Positions 31,001-36,048 of a stretch of 64,000 nucleotides of DNA are shown here, piece by piece. The translations under genes were made by a program, and so were the position numbers. The notes below the pieces were generated by a model, which did not search any database, was not told the DNA's origin, and saw only the letters and a list, made by a program, of their open reading frames with translations. Origin of the DNA: Faecalicatena fissicatena (GTDB lineage: Bacteria; Bacillota; Clostridia; Lachnospirales; Lachnospiraceae); assembly GCA_001028025.1 (NCBI GenBank), contig LDAQ01000062.1, positions 42,450 through 106,449 of the forward strand, given 5' to 3'. Position 1 is the first letter of the stretch. Each line of letters opens with the position of its first letter.

Positions 31001-32585
31001 ATGCATTGGTAGCTGCTCCAACAATCACCTTGTTATCTTCAATATCAACTTTAACTTCAGAAACTTCCTGTGTAACCACTATTTCTATTTCATCATTAAA
31101 GTCTCCGCATAAAGCTGTTATTTTAACAGTGCCTCCCCGGTTGGCTGTAACCAGACCTTTGCTGCTTACAGAAGCAACATCTTCATTATCAGATATCCAG
31201 GATATTGTTTTACTGTCCGTTGTATTTTCTGGTAAGATGTCTGCCGTTAACTGAAGTTCGTCCCCGGCATTAACTGTACTGTCACCGTGAATCTGAATCC
31301 CTGTCATCGGAACTCTTATTACATTGATTGTTTTCGTTGCCTTGATCTCTTTGTTAACCGTTGATGTTGCAGTAATAATTGCCTTACCTTCCGCTATACC
31401 CTTAATAACACCGTTTTCATCAACAGTCGCTATTTTTTTATCGCTTGATGACCATGTAACAGAGGTCTCGTCTGTTGCATCTGATGGAATTGGTGTTGTA
31501 CTTAATTTTGTAGTCATGCCAATTCTTACATTGTCTTCTCCGGTAATCTCAATTCCTGTCAAAGCAATCTTATCAAGAACTGTAAGATTGAATGTCTCTG
31601 TCTTATTGCCAAGTGACTTATATGTGTGGGTGATTTTTACAGTCCCTGATTTTACTGCTGTAATCCGGGCCGTATATCCATCGGGTTCAATATCAACCTC
31701 ACCGTCCCCCTCAACCGTCCACTTATGGCTCCGGCCAAATTGGCCTTCCCCTTCCAGCCACTGTGACTCTCCAACATACATGGATTCTTCTCCGGTTATG
31801 CTAAGAGGACTTATATCATTTGAACTATAGTAAGATATCTTCGGACTTTCTCCGTCTATCTTCTCATCTTTCTGTTCCTCTTTTTTCTCATCCGCTTTCT
31901 GAGAAGCTTCCTTATATAATGCATTAACTTCCATGTTATCAGAAACAGTTATCTGATAGGTATAAACATTTCCCTCTGAAGAAGCAGCGGCGATCTCTGT
32001 CCCATTCTGATCGGTAACTCTCTCAAGAGTATATTTATCATTGACAGTGATCTGGAATTTTAACAGAGTGCCCTCTGTAACTTCCTCTGTATATTTCCCT
32101 CCGCCATCGTATGTAACATCCTTCTTTTCGCTTCCGTCTGCCCAGGCTGTCAGAGAACCGCCCTCAACTTCAGGTCTGTTGAACACAACCGCAAATTTCC
32201 GCTCTGCAGGTTCTTCCTGTGTATCTCCGGCTGGTTCAGAATCGTTCTTCTGCTCTGTACCAGATACTTCATTCTTAGCATCTTGTGCCTCAGAATTCGC
32301 AGTATCCTGTCCTTCCTGATCCGCCGCATCCTGATCTCCCTCTGGTTTTTCCAGTTCGATCACCTGCTTTGACCCATTTTCCCCAGTATCGGAGTCGGGT
32401 GCCTCCGCATCTGCGCTGCCCGTTCCCTCATCCACTGTCTGAGGTTCGCCCTGCTGGTCATTCTGCTCTACGCTCTCCGGATCACCGGTAGCTTTCAGAG
32501 CCGTCCCTGATGAATACACGGCACTTGTTGCTACCATTGCAACCGCTAATAGAAGGGCCAGCCATCGCTTAAAATTCTTCTTCAT
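16026..32585 (-). CDS. Giant repeat surface protein / adhesin (5519 aa)
   Basis: A secreted, membrane-anchored protein. The start at 32585 has GGAAGGAGA 5-7 nt upstream. Approximate layout in residues: signal peptide 1-30; acidic low-complexity 30-120; about five BIG2-type Ig-like domains 260-670; InlB/Flg_new repeats 820-1245 (GWYTS, YAKW); MucBP-like 1245-1390; 17 tandem MBG plus GGSW-YDGKAH units 1542-4312; one YDGT-type domain 4312-4397; about eight DUF11/conserved-repeat domains 4397-5318 (KETTSTPANG, ALGETITY); MucBP 5318-5382; Pro/Thr-rich linker 5382-5425; one membrane segment near 5460-5485 and a charged tail. There is no LPxTG; instead TPLA, then HVCCILHF at the membrane edge and TRSMKKRQ after it. 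The role is probably adhesion to host glycans or matrix, by analogy with MucBP/MBG proteins. Confidence 0.93.
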   Translation of the reverse strand: MKKNFKRWLALLLAVAMVATSAVYSSGTALKATGDPESVEQNDQQGEPQTVDEGTGSADAEAPDSDTGENGSKQVIELEKPEGDQDAADQEGQDTANSEAQDAKNEVSGTEQKNDSEPAGDTQEEPAERKFAVVFNRPEVEGGSLTAWADGSEKKDVTYDGGGKYTEEVTEGTLLKFQITVNDKYTLERVTDQNGTEIAAASSEGNVYTYQITVSDNMEVNALYKEASQKADEKKEEQKDEKIDGESPKISYYSSNDISPLSITGEESMYVGESQWLEGEGQFGRSHKWTVEGDGEVDIEPDGYTARITAVKSGTVKITHTYKSLGNKTETFNLTVLDKIALTGIEITGEDNVRIGMTTKLSTTPIPSDATDETSVTWSSSDKKIATVDENGVIKGIAEGKAIITATSTVNKEIKATKTINVIRVPMTGIQIHGDSTVNAGDELQLTADILPENTTDSKTISWISDNEDVASVSSKGLVTANRGGTVKITALCGDFNDEIEIVVTQEVSEVKVDIEDNKVIVGAATNASAKVKPADATDKTVTWSSDNEDVAVVDEEGHITAVSEGTANIIATASNDITGSAQITVEQPSVSVTADFLNPVIGDKIQAKAEVNPEWLPDNMKQIKWSSSDKAIADVNEEGVITAKAAGKADITASLKANPEISASVEITVHDPAMISSHSLSVEYVYQSGGRVQATFRAQYVTGEKYEVEIPEKQGYTTYLQEADGSLGQEVSGTLTDNIYADQKLIIVYVPDSVEYIVTHRFEQTDGSYKEEVEKKTGFVGDETEAEAKDLEQYTPSEFENVVIGADRDINITITYVLAEYTVRFDTDGGSYVTTQYPKHGDTVNVDAYKPTKEGYDFSGWYKDSGLTERVTGTQTIKSDRTFYAKWSAEDVNYTIVYWLENADDNNYSYSKSKNGTAKAGTELTVTASQAGSINYFTFKNSEKKTVAADGSTIINVYYSRNTYTFTFYDNSKLVHTETKKYNADISKMLPFDSKYSGRAWKATSYYSYALQTLDRMPAQNIKFNLYQKSSSTLKTIYYYGQNVDGNGYSLIKSVGTYFNYITYEEEYHPIEGYVRRDTGWKTKDFVNNKVDLYYNRASYDLSFYNYNSIEKTESVKYEKSLSSYEHEPARPNNLPEYYTFQGWYTSEECADGTEVDWNRTMPANDLVVYAKWASGEYTVEFDTQGGNSINSQTVAAGSTAMQPSDPEREGYKFEGWYTSKDYSERYDFGKPVVENTTVYAKWKQITNTTYTIKYIDDRDGSEVFAPVVKTGKVGNTVYVYPKAHDELVPTPSSVSLELSWDSKKNVIEFRYSIPGDVYYKVQYLEEGTETSLLPDKVEHIGGNRVVETAPAIEGYEVDSVRKVLNLANETTEEDIKENVITFYYTAIKNPIISSAVNGTIEPSGTKEVKWGESQTYTYDANPGFVLKSVTVDGKDVTASNPSSYTFSNVTAPHSIKVVYEVDFDGFSVSGVEKEYDGNSYHINFTGNTYPSDQIEYWYNGMLQMGNPEFSDAGEYPVTVKVKRGNDVWQETATVKINARKATITADSKEKFFGETDPEFTGNVENLVDENDLGTVTYVRSNKDEAVGVYKEVLDAKYTPNSNYEVTVTRGDFEIKTAKVEGASLAAAGGSWPYDGEAHGAAAAVQGAEGYTIYYSVEGGEWTDQVPTVTNVADGKKTVSVKATREGYEDLTADDVTIEITAKPVTIKVNNADKFFDSSDPEFTGTVGELVAADDLGEVSYKRTNTDEEVGVYTGVLTAEYTENGNYEVHVIPGNFEIKTASIPGAALNANGGEWVYDGYGHAAEAKVTQAEGYQILYRTEGGAWSADAPSVTDVSEGTKTVSVKAVRKGYEDLTTNDVTIRIKPKAATITVKDSWKYFDAADPAFEGNVSGLIAQNDLGEISYSRSNTDEEVGIYEEVLTADYDQNSNYTVSIIKGDFEIKTASIAGAELKAYGGSWEYDGKAHAASAVVNGADGYQIYYKTDNGQWSEEAPSVTNVSEGTKTVSVKATRKGYTDLTAENVTIQITAKPVDIIVNNSWKFFDDNDPEFTGTVKGLIADGDLGTVTYRRSNADEKVGVYPGVIVADYENNSNYTVNMKAGDFEIKTASIADARLEASGGSWEYDGKAHAAEAKVKGAEGYTVYYKVGDGEWTTEAPDVTNVSEGTRTVSVKATREGYQDLTAADVTIQITAKDITITVDNSSKYFDEKDPVFTGKVDGLIAKDDLGEVSYIRTNTDEAVGIYADVLNVEYQANSNYKVTVEPGDFEIKTAKTEGAYVEAAGGSWTYDGKAHKASAAVKGAEGYTVYYKVGQGEWTESIPSVTNVSEGIKTVSVKATRTGYEDLRAEDVTIAIQPKPVTITVENSWKYFDAEDPAFGGAVEDLVKAGDLGEISFRRTNTDEAVGIYADVLTADYEANSNYKVTIDKGDFEIKTASIEGAKLEAAGGSWIYDGKAHSAKAEVKGAEDYTIYYKTGDGEWSTTAPRVTDVADGTVTVSVKATRPGYTDLTAADVTIQITAKDVQIKVDSSWKYFDESDPEFDGKVTGLIAENDLGTVSYRRTNADEAVGKYPGVLTADFMPNSNYKVTVIAGNFEIKTASIENAKLEAKGGSWVYDGKSHSAGAEVLGADGYTIYYKVGDGEWTDKIPSVTDVAEGVKTVSVKATRTGYEDLTAENVTIQITAKPVIITVDSSWKYFDAADPKFTGTVGELAAAGDLGDVKYVRTNADEAVGIYTDVLTAEYEENSNYTVTVEKGDFEIKTASVAEASLTAEGGSWVYDGKAHEAKAEVSGAEGYTIYYKIGDGEWTTEAPSVMNVAEGVKTVSVKATRTGYEDLTVSDITLQITEKPVTITVDNSWKYFDAADPAFTGTIGELAAEGDLGEVSYKRTNAEEAVGTYQDVLTADYKENSNYKVTIETGDFEIKTASIEGAHLEAAGGSWVYDGEAHEVKAEVSGAEGYTVYYKTGDSDWTTEAPYVTNVAEGRKTVSVKAVKTGYEDLTAGDVTIEIKAKPVEITVDSSWKYFDAADPAFSGTVGELVTEGDLGDVSYRRTNTEEAVGVYEDVLTADYEENSNYQVTVITGDFEIKTASIADASLSAEGGSWVYDGKAHAVKAEVAGAEGYTVYYKADGGEWTTEAPSVTDVAEGIRTVSVKATRTGYEDLTAEKVNIQITPKAASIIVDDAWKYFDANDPVFNGTVNDLVKADDLGTVTYQRTNADEAVGLYNGVITAAYKANSNYQVSVIPGDFEIKTAAIPGAGLTAAGGSWEYDGKAHAAEAAVQGAEDYTVYYKVGDGEWTTAAPSVTDVAEGVKTVSVKATRTGYEDLIAEDVTIQITAKPVKITVDNSWKYFDAADPAFTGTVGELAAAGDLGQVSYVRTNTDEAVGTYTDVLTAQYKENSNYAVTVEKGDFEIKTASIAEASLTAQGGSWVYDGKAHEADAVVSGAEGYTIYYKTGDGDWTTEAPGVTNVAEGVKTVSVKATRTGYADLTAADVTLEITAKPVTITVDSSWKYFDEADPAFTGTIGKLAAEGDLGEVSYRRTNTEEAVGTYEDVLTADYEENSNYNVTIKPGDFEIKTASIEGAYLEAAGGSWVYDGKAHAVKTEVTGAEGYTVYYKTGDSDWTTEAPSVTDVAEGRKSVSVKAVKTGYEDLTARDVTIEITAKPVEITVDNSWKYFDAADPVFTGTVGELVTAGDLGDVSYRRNNTDEAVGTYEDVLTAVYDDNSNYQVTVVTGDFEIKTASIPSANLSAEGGSWEYDGKAHAVKAEIAGAEGYTVYYKLGDGDWTTEAPSVTDVSDGVKTVEVKATRTGYEDLTAKAVTIEITAKPVTITVDNKWKYFDAADPAFTGTVGELVSAEDLGEVSYRRTNTEEAVGVYADVLTADYQENSNYQVTVETGDFEIKTASISGAVLTAKGGSWVYDGAAHAVETLVQGAEGYTVYYKTGDADWTTKAPSVTNVADGVKTVSVKAVRTGYEDLTAKDVTIQITAKPVSIIVDNNWKYFDAADPEFTGTVGELVAQEDLGTVSYRRTNTDESVGTYQDVLTADFTENSNYQVTVEPGDFEIKTASVEGAYLDAQGGSWTYNGDAHYANAEVQGAQGYTVYYKTGDGDWTTTAPSVKDVAEGKKTVSVKAVKTGYKDLTAEDVTIQITAKPVTITVDNSWKYFDAADPVFDGTVDGLIAEEDLGEVVYSRTNTEEAVGVYPGVLTAGYAENENYTVTVVPGSFEIKPASIENAKLEAAGGSWVYDGKSHAARAEVSGAEGYTIYYKTAGDDWTTEAPSVTNVSEGTVTVSVMAVREGYADLTAEDVTIQVTQRPITITAASAEKTYDGTALVRAVSTVGLGELLPLHSVTATVEGSQTFVGSSRNVVTDAKITTLLGGDDVTGNYKIAYVDGTLTVTDKDVDVDDVVTKTHDNDKTYKYGDTITFDISVKNIYDEYKTITITEQEGVTITGSDVFENVAPGEVVTTTAAYTVTEEDILKGSFTNTVTAKFSDEKKEYEKDDTVDKFEDPTGHLTVTKETTSRPVNGETYALGETIIYKVVAVNDGNLTLNNVVVTDELTGDEWTVGTLKPGQSSEAFKAEYTVTEEDILKGTVLNEATATGKSTDPENPDPEIVPGNTEDPTVDPNGHLTVAKETTSSPANGKAYALGETISYQIVATNDGNLTLKNVVVTDELTGDSWKIDTLKPGESSDVFTASHKVTQKDILKGSVLNEATAAGESPDPEKPDPGVDPGETEDPTDNPNGHLTVTKETTSTPENGAAYALGETITYKIVAANDGNLTLKNVVVTDALTGDEWTIESLKPGESSEAFTAEYKVTEQDILNGTVLNVATAKGESPDPEKPDPGVEPGETEDPTVTQQPSLFVEKTAAPSQDGGYGLGDTVPYTIKVVNNGNVTISGITVNDDLTGGQWTIDSLEPNGVEEFTTDYVVTEADILAGRIVNVATAGGTAPDGSEVTKEDTETIGTEISNPHLSISKETTSTPANGETYALGETITYQIVATNDGNLTLTNVVVKDELTGDEWTIESLAPGASSEAFTAEYTVTSADIQKGSVLNVATAGGETPDPDKPDPGVDPGEKEDPTDDPNASVAVVKEVTSTPANGEAYALGETIGYKVTVTNNGNVPVENIKVDDSLVSITDNVIASLAPGESREFTYEYTVTEADIRNGQVVNTAAASTDDPEGPKGSDEVVTPTEPEDADYTVNKTVVNPQDEYRVGDTIQYQIGVSNTGNVTLHNVVVSDNLQGAAGEAVFTEVGDNTVEGNKVVIKEIKVGETVVLNCEYQIVREDAGASISNIASVTTDETGETPREDETEETPVVNIYRLTVHYVDAAGQTVAPDYTGEYEVGAAFSITSPTVTGYTPDYRTVNSSADGMPAADVEVTVTYTANPVITPIIPPVTPTNPATPVTPVTPAAVTPTTPTAIIPPAQTPAAAIDAELTENDEGDYDLTPIQDEKTPLAKQNLDDHVCCILHFLLMLLALIVLAFYTRSMKKRQARIFELREELELEKTRRGLDEEEKDDDAE
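19650..27960 (-). repeat. Tandem array of 17 units of 489 bp inside the giant gene
   Basis: Each 163-codon unit carries an MBG half (KYFDAADPAFTGTVGEL...) and a second half (FEIKTAS...GGSW.YDGKAH...). FEIK boxes recur every 489 bp from about 27750 down to about 19925. Units 8-10 and 12-14 are more alike than neighbours, showing a higher-order duplication of four units (1956 bp). Confidence 0.9.
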
Positions 32586-32971
32586 AATCTTTCTCCTTCC
32601 CATTTGAATTCCCATCCATCTATATACTCAAATCCAATCCCCTTGAACAATCCTCTAATCACTCAACTGTAAGGATCTGCAGATTTAGACGTTACATATA
32701 TAAAGAGGGGGTGGGGTGGGGAAAAGGGTCACATTTCTTTAACTTTTTTTATTTTTTTCCAAACTTAAACATATTTATATAAACTTCGTATAAGTTTTTA
32801 AGTTTTCAAAGGTTATTTCGTTTATAATGAATGAGGATATACATTTATCACCTGTAACTATAATAAGTTGATTTTAGATATTATTTAGAATTTTTTAAAC
32901 AGATTCTGCTTTGGAGTATGATAAAATTATCTATCATCAGCGCGCTGTCTAATAGCTTAGGAGAAAAATAT
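32586..32971. other. Divergent intergenic region with a G-rich tract
   Basis: This 386-bp AT-rich region separates the leftward giant gene from the rightward TraX-like gene and should hold both promoters. A G tract of runs 5-4-4-3 at 32707-32728 on the plus strand (runs separated by T, T and AAAA) fits the G-quadruplex pattern. No convincing -35/-10 pair with good spacing was found for either gene. Confidence 0.6.
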
Positions 32972-33718
32972 ATGAGTACTTTTACGTTAAAAATGATTGC
33001 ATTAATATTCATGGTAATTGATCACATCGGTTATTATTTTGAAGGCACGCCTATTCTGCTTCGGATATTGGGACGAGTCTCCTATCCTTTGTTTTTATTC
33101 TGCATGGTCTGGGGATATCATTACACAAAGAGCCGCAGGAAATATCTGCTGCGCCTGTATCTTATGAGTATTTTTATGACACTGTTTACTTTTGTTGTGG
33201 ACCGTTATTTCGAAACAGATTATGGGTATGGAAACCATAATATTTTTCTATCCATGTTTTTAGTCGGAATCTGTATCAGCACCATCGAACTATTTCAAAA
33301 GGATCATAAAAAAGGATATATAGCACTTTCAACAATTTTTGCAGTACAGCTCCTTTATTTTATCCTGCCGAATATGATTCCGCAGCTTAAGAACCTCAGC
33401 GGTGACCTTATCACCGGCATCATACCAAATATAGCGGTAAATGAGTACGGGTTTGAATTTATTGCACTGGGTGTATTGATGTACTTTTTAAAAGAAAAGA
33501 AAGAAGCATTCTGTGCCATGTATACGCTATTCTGTATCTATCAGTTCAGTATCGAGATGCTGAATGGAGGGACTGCAGTTCAATGCTTTATGATATTTGC
33601 GCTGCCCCTTATGCTGCACTATAATCACCAGAAAGGGCGCAGCATGAAGTACTTTTTCTACTTCTTCTATCCTGCCCATTCCTTTCTGCTGTTTTACCTG
33701 GCCGATTACGTCTTTTAA
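32972..33718 (+). CDS. TraX family membrane protein
   Basis: A 248-aa polytopic membrane protein with about eight hydrophobic segments. MSTFTLKMIALIFMVIDHIG and ILRILGRVSYPLFLFCM are the characteristic opening of the TraX family (PF05857), named after the F-plasmid pilin acetylase but common as chromosomal acyltransferase-like proteins in Firmicutes. The His in MVIDHIG is the conserved residue. The start was chosen at 32972 because TAGGAG lies 8 nt upstream; an in-frame ATG 54 nt earlier lacks a site. It is monocistronic, divergent from the giant surface protein gene. Acetylation of a surface glycan or pilin is possible; substrate unknown. Confidence 0.85.
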   Translation: MSTFTLKMIALIFMVIDHIGYYFEGTPILLRILGRVSYPLFLFCMVWGYHYTKSRRKYLLRLYLMSIFMTLFTFVVDRYFETDYGYGNHNIFLSMFLVGICISTIELFQKDHKKGYIALSTIFAVQLLYFILPNMIPQLKNLSGDLITGIIPNIAVNEYGFEFIALGVLMYFLKEKKEAFCAMYTLFCIYQFSIEMLNGGTAVQCFMIFALPLMLHYNHQKGRSMKYFFYFFYPAHSFLLFYLADYVF

Positions 33719-33792
33719 GTCGCTTGTGTGGCATTTACTGGAAACCTGAAGGCAAAATGATCATATAATTTGAACTGTACACAAATAAGAGC

Positions 33793-33821
33793 TTGAAAAA
33801 CATAGGTAAATCGCTTAAAAT
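33793..33821 (+). promoter_or_regulatory. Promoter of the degenerate GGDEF gene
   Basis: TTGAAA at 33793-33798, 17-bp spacer, TAAAAT at 33816-33821. The dispersed repeat at 33832-33903 would form part of the transcript leader. Confidence 0.55.
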
Positions 33822-33831
33822 ATGATATACT

Positions 33832-33903
33832 TATACCCGAAGGGCACACCGTAATTCATGCCCTGCGGGTGGGTCTGCGGCTAAGCCGCAGAATAAGGTA
33901 TAT
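33832..33903 (-). repeat. Dispersed two-hairpin repeat, copy B (inverted orientation)
   Basis: Its reverse complement begins TATACCTTATTCTGCGG and matches copy A1 almost throughout, including the CCGCAGGGCAT and GGTGTGCCCTTCGGG hairpin arms. Confidence 0.75.
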
Positions 33904-33977
33904 TATTTACTGAACTTCTTTGATATTAGTAAGAAAAGTTCCGGGATTTTATCCAGAGGAATAAGGAGGCTTTATCT

Positions 33978-34664
33978 ATGAAAAAACTAGATATTTTCAA
34001 AACAATTCAACTGATCATCTACGTCTTTCTAACCGGTTTCTGCATTTACAAGATCATGATGGACCCTGAGGTATATCAATATATTGCCACGAACCCATCC
34101 ATCCGTCTTATATGCGGGCTGTTATGGGCGGTTTTGGGATTGTCATTCCTGTTCCTTTTCCTTGACTTTAACTTCTTCTCTTCATTTAAGAGAGACTATC
34201 GGGATCTAGATTTTGCAGTACATTCTGACCCCCTTTCCGGTATTCCGAACCGGTTCAGCTGCGATGCACTGATTGAAAAGTATCTGGATCAGCCTCTGCC
34301 GCCAGATATAGGCTGCATCATGTTTGATCTTACAAATATCAGCGAAATCAACCGTCTGTACGGACATGCAGAAGGAAATGCTCTTATAAAAGATTTCTCC
34401 AACATCCTTAAAATGGCCTCTGTCGACCTGTGTTTTATCGGCCGTAATGGAGGAAACAAATTTATGGCTTTGTTTGAGAATGGCAGTAATGAGAAACTCG
34501 ATAATTTCCTGGAACGTATTCACACAAAGGTGGACTCACACAATTCAGGTTCCGGGACCCATCCTATCACCTACAAATACGGTCGTGCCTTTCATGAAGG
34601 AAGCAAAACCGGCACAATCACAGACCTGATTGCACTTGCAAATAAGAGAATTAACAACGCTTAA
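33978..34664 (+). CDS. Membrane protein with a degenerate GGDEF domain
   Basis: A 228-aa protein with two membrane segments (about residues 10-28 and 42-66) and a cytoplasmic GGDEF-fold domain (about 75-225). DPLSGIPNRFSCDAL and YGHAEGNALIKDF match family landmarks. The signature is GGNKF instead of GGDEF and the metal-binding segment reads FDLTNISEIN, so both acidic catalytic positions of the signature are lost and synthesis of c-di-GMP is unlikely. No RxxD inhibitory site precedes it. TAAGGAGG lies before the ATG. It might act as a c-di-GMP or GTP sensor, or a protein-interaction module. It ends 45 nt before the ECF sigma gene and may be co-transcribed with it. Confidence 0.8.
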   Translation: MKKLDIFKTIQLIIYVFLTGFCIYKIMMDPEVYQYIATNPSIRLICGLLWAVLGLSFLFLFLDFNFFSSFKRDYRDLDFAVHSDPLSGIPNRFSCDALIEKYLDQPLPPDIGCIMFDLTNISEINRLYGHAEGNALIKDFSNILKMASVDLCFIGRNGGNKFMALFENGSNEKLDNFLERIHTKVDSHNSGSGTHPITYKYGRAFHEGSKTGTITDLIALANKRINNA

Positions 34665-34708
34665 ATACATAATGTTGCGGGACAAAAAATGGGAAGTAGG
34701 TGTAATAG

Positions 34709-35278
34709 ATGGCAGAATTAGATTATGATTATATATCGACCTTAGTCAGCCGTGCCCGAACCGGTGACAGTGATGCATTCGCTGAATTGTATGCTGCCAC
34801 TTACCAAAAAGAATACCGATTTGCATTTAATTATCTGAAGGATGAATATCTGGCGCAGGATGCCCTTCAGGAGACTTATATTCTGGCTCTCAAGAATCTG
34901 TATACGCTCCGGGATTCGAAGCTTTTTATTTCCTGGCTCAATCAGATTAATTTCCGGATATGTTTTAATATGCAGCGAAAACAGCATCGCTTTGACAGAG
35001 AACTTTCCGGATATGATGATGAGAATATGAAGGGAAATATTCATCCGGTGAAGCATTTGTCCAATCCGGAGGATCAGGTTGTCAGGGTTGATGAGCAGGA
35101 ATATATCATGAAAAAGATACTGGATCTGTCTTTTACCGAATCACAGGCCATTATTATGAAGTATTATCAGAATATGAAGCTTGAAGATATCGCTGATGTG
35201 ATGGACGTCAGTAAAAGTACTGTAAAGCGTTATCTGAACAACGGACGTACAAAACTGGCGCAGACACTGAAGCGTTAA
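34709..35278 (+). CDS. ECF-type RNA polymerase sigma factor
   Basis: A 189-aa sigma-70 family protein with region 2 at about residues 20-90 (DAFAELYAATYQKEYRFAFN, DALQETYILALKNL) and region 4 at about 125-188 (LSFTESQAIIMKYYQNMKLEDIA, VSKSTVKRYLNNGRTKLAQTL). There is no region 1 or 3, as in group IV factors. Its job is to direct transcription of a small regulon. The next gene encodes a single-pass membrane protein with a cytoplasmic N-terminus, the usual place for an anti-sigma factor, and pilus-like genes follow, so this operon is likely at least part of its own regulon. AGGTG precedes the ATG. Confidence 0.92.
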   Translation: MAELDYDYISTLVSRARTGDSDAFAELYAATYQKEYRFAFNYLKDEYLAQDALQETYILALKNLYTLRDSKLFISWLNQINFRICFNMQRKQHRFDRELSGYDDENMKGNIHPVKHLSNPEDQVVRVDEQEYIMKKILDLSFTESQAIIMKYYQNMKLEDIADVMDVSKSTVKRYLNNGRTKLAQTLKR

Positions 35279-35295
35279 GGAGGTGAGTTTTCCCA

Positions 35296-36018
35296 ATGTT
35301 GACAGACAAATTAAAAAAGCCAAAAGGGCCTGAACTGGACGAATCCACTGCCAGCCAGATGCTTGAAAATATATTTGATGCATGTGAGGTAGAACCCAAT
35401 ACCGTTCCGCTTTCCGTGCTGACTTCTTACAGCAATTACCGACGGGAGCGCTTTCTTCTCCAGAAAGTTCTTCTGGTATTTATTCTGTTGTTTTTCTGCC
35501 TTGTCCCTTTACTTTTCATTGCTCCTGATATCAATCTGAACCTCAAGGATCAGGGAACCAACGGCAAACCCGCGTATGAACTTGTCGTAGATACTTTTAT
35601 ACCGGTCAGCAGGATCACTGCCACTATTGGAGGCAGCAATGTCCCGGTCTATGAGGTGGCCGACAAGACCTATTCCATTGAGCCTGCACTCAACGGTACT
35701 ATGACCGTAACCGTCACATTGAAAAACCGCCAGTTTGCTTCCGTAACCTGTGAGGTGAGCGGGGTGGATACTGTTTCCCCAGTGGTACTCTCAGATAAGA
35801 TGGTGGGAGACCAGATCTATCTGTATCTCTCGGATCCGGACTCAGGTGTGGACTATGATAATATCTCCGCCATAGATATTGACGGAAAAGAAGTGGAACC
35901 AGTCTCCTTTGATGAGAAGGGCAATTATATCATATTTGATTATCCTGAAAAATCATTGAATATCTATGTGCCGGACAAGGCCGGCAAAACACTTCATCTG
36001 ATTTTGACAGTTAAATAA
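35296..36018 (+). CDS. Probable anti-sigma factor, single-pass membrane protein
   Basis: A 240-aa protein with about 54 cytoplasmic residues, one membrane segment at about 55-76 (FILLFFCLVPLLFIAP) and an external part of about 160 residues with beta-rich, Ig-like character (VDTVSPVVLSDKMVGDQIYLYLSD). The cytoplasmic segment is short and has no zinc-binding HxxxCxxC motif, so it is not a classic ZAS-domain anti-sigma. The inference comes from its place 17 nt after the ECF sigma gene, with AGGAGGTG overlapping the gap, and from its topology. The external domain could read a cell-envelope signal. Confidence 0.6.
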   Translation: MLTDKLKKPKGPELDESTASQMLENIFDACEVEPNTVPLSVLTSYSNYRRERFLLQKVLLVFILLFFCLVPLLFIAPDINLNLKDQGTNGKPAYELVVDTFIPVSRITATIGGSNVPVYEVADKTYSIEPALNGTMTVTVTLKNRQFASVTCEVSGVDTVSPVVLSDKMVGDQIYLYLSDPDSGVDYDNISAIDIDGKEVEPVSFDEKGNYIIFDYPEKSLNIYVPDKAGKTLHLILTVK

Positions 36019-36048
36019 AAACAGAACCCTGAGAGGAGGCCTGATGTA

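Noticed and set aside
15427..32585. Sortase-type LPxTG anchor for the giant protein
   Set aside because: No LPxTG or NPxTG precedes the C-terminal membrane segment, only TPLA, and no sortase gene is in the window.
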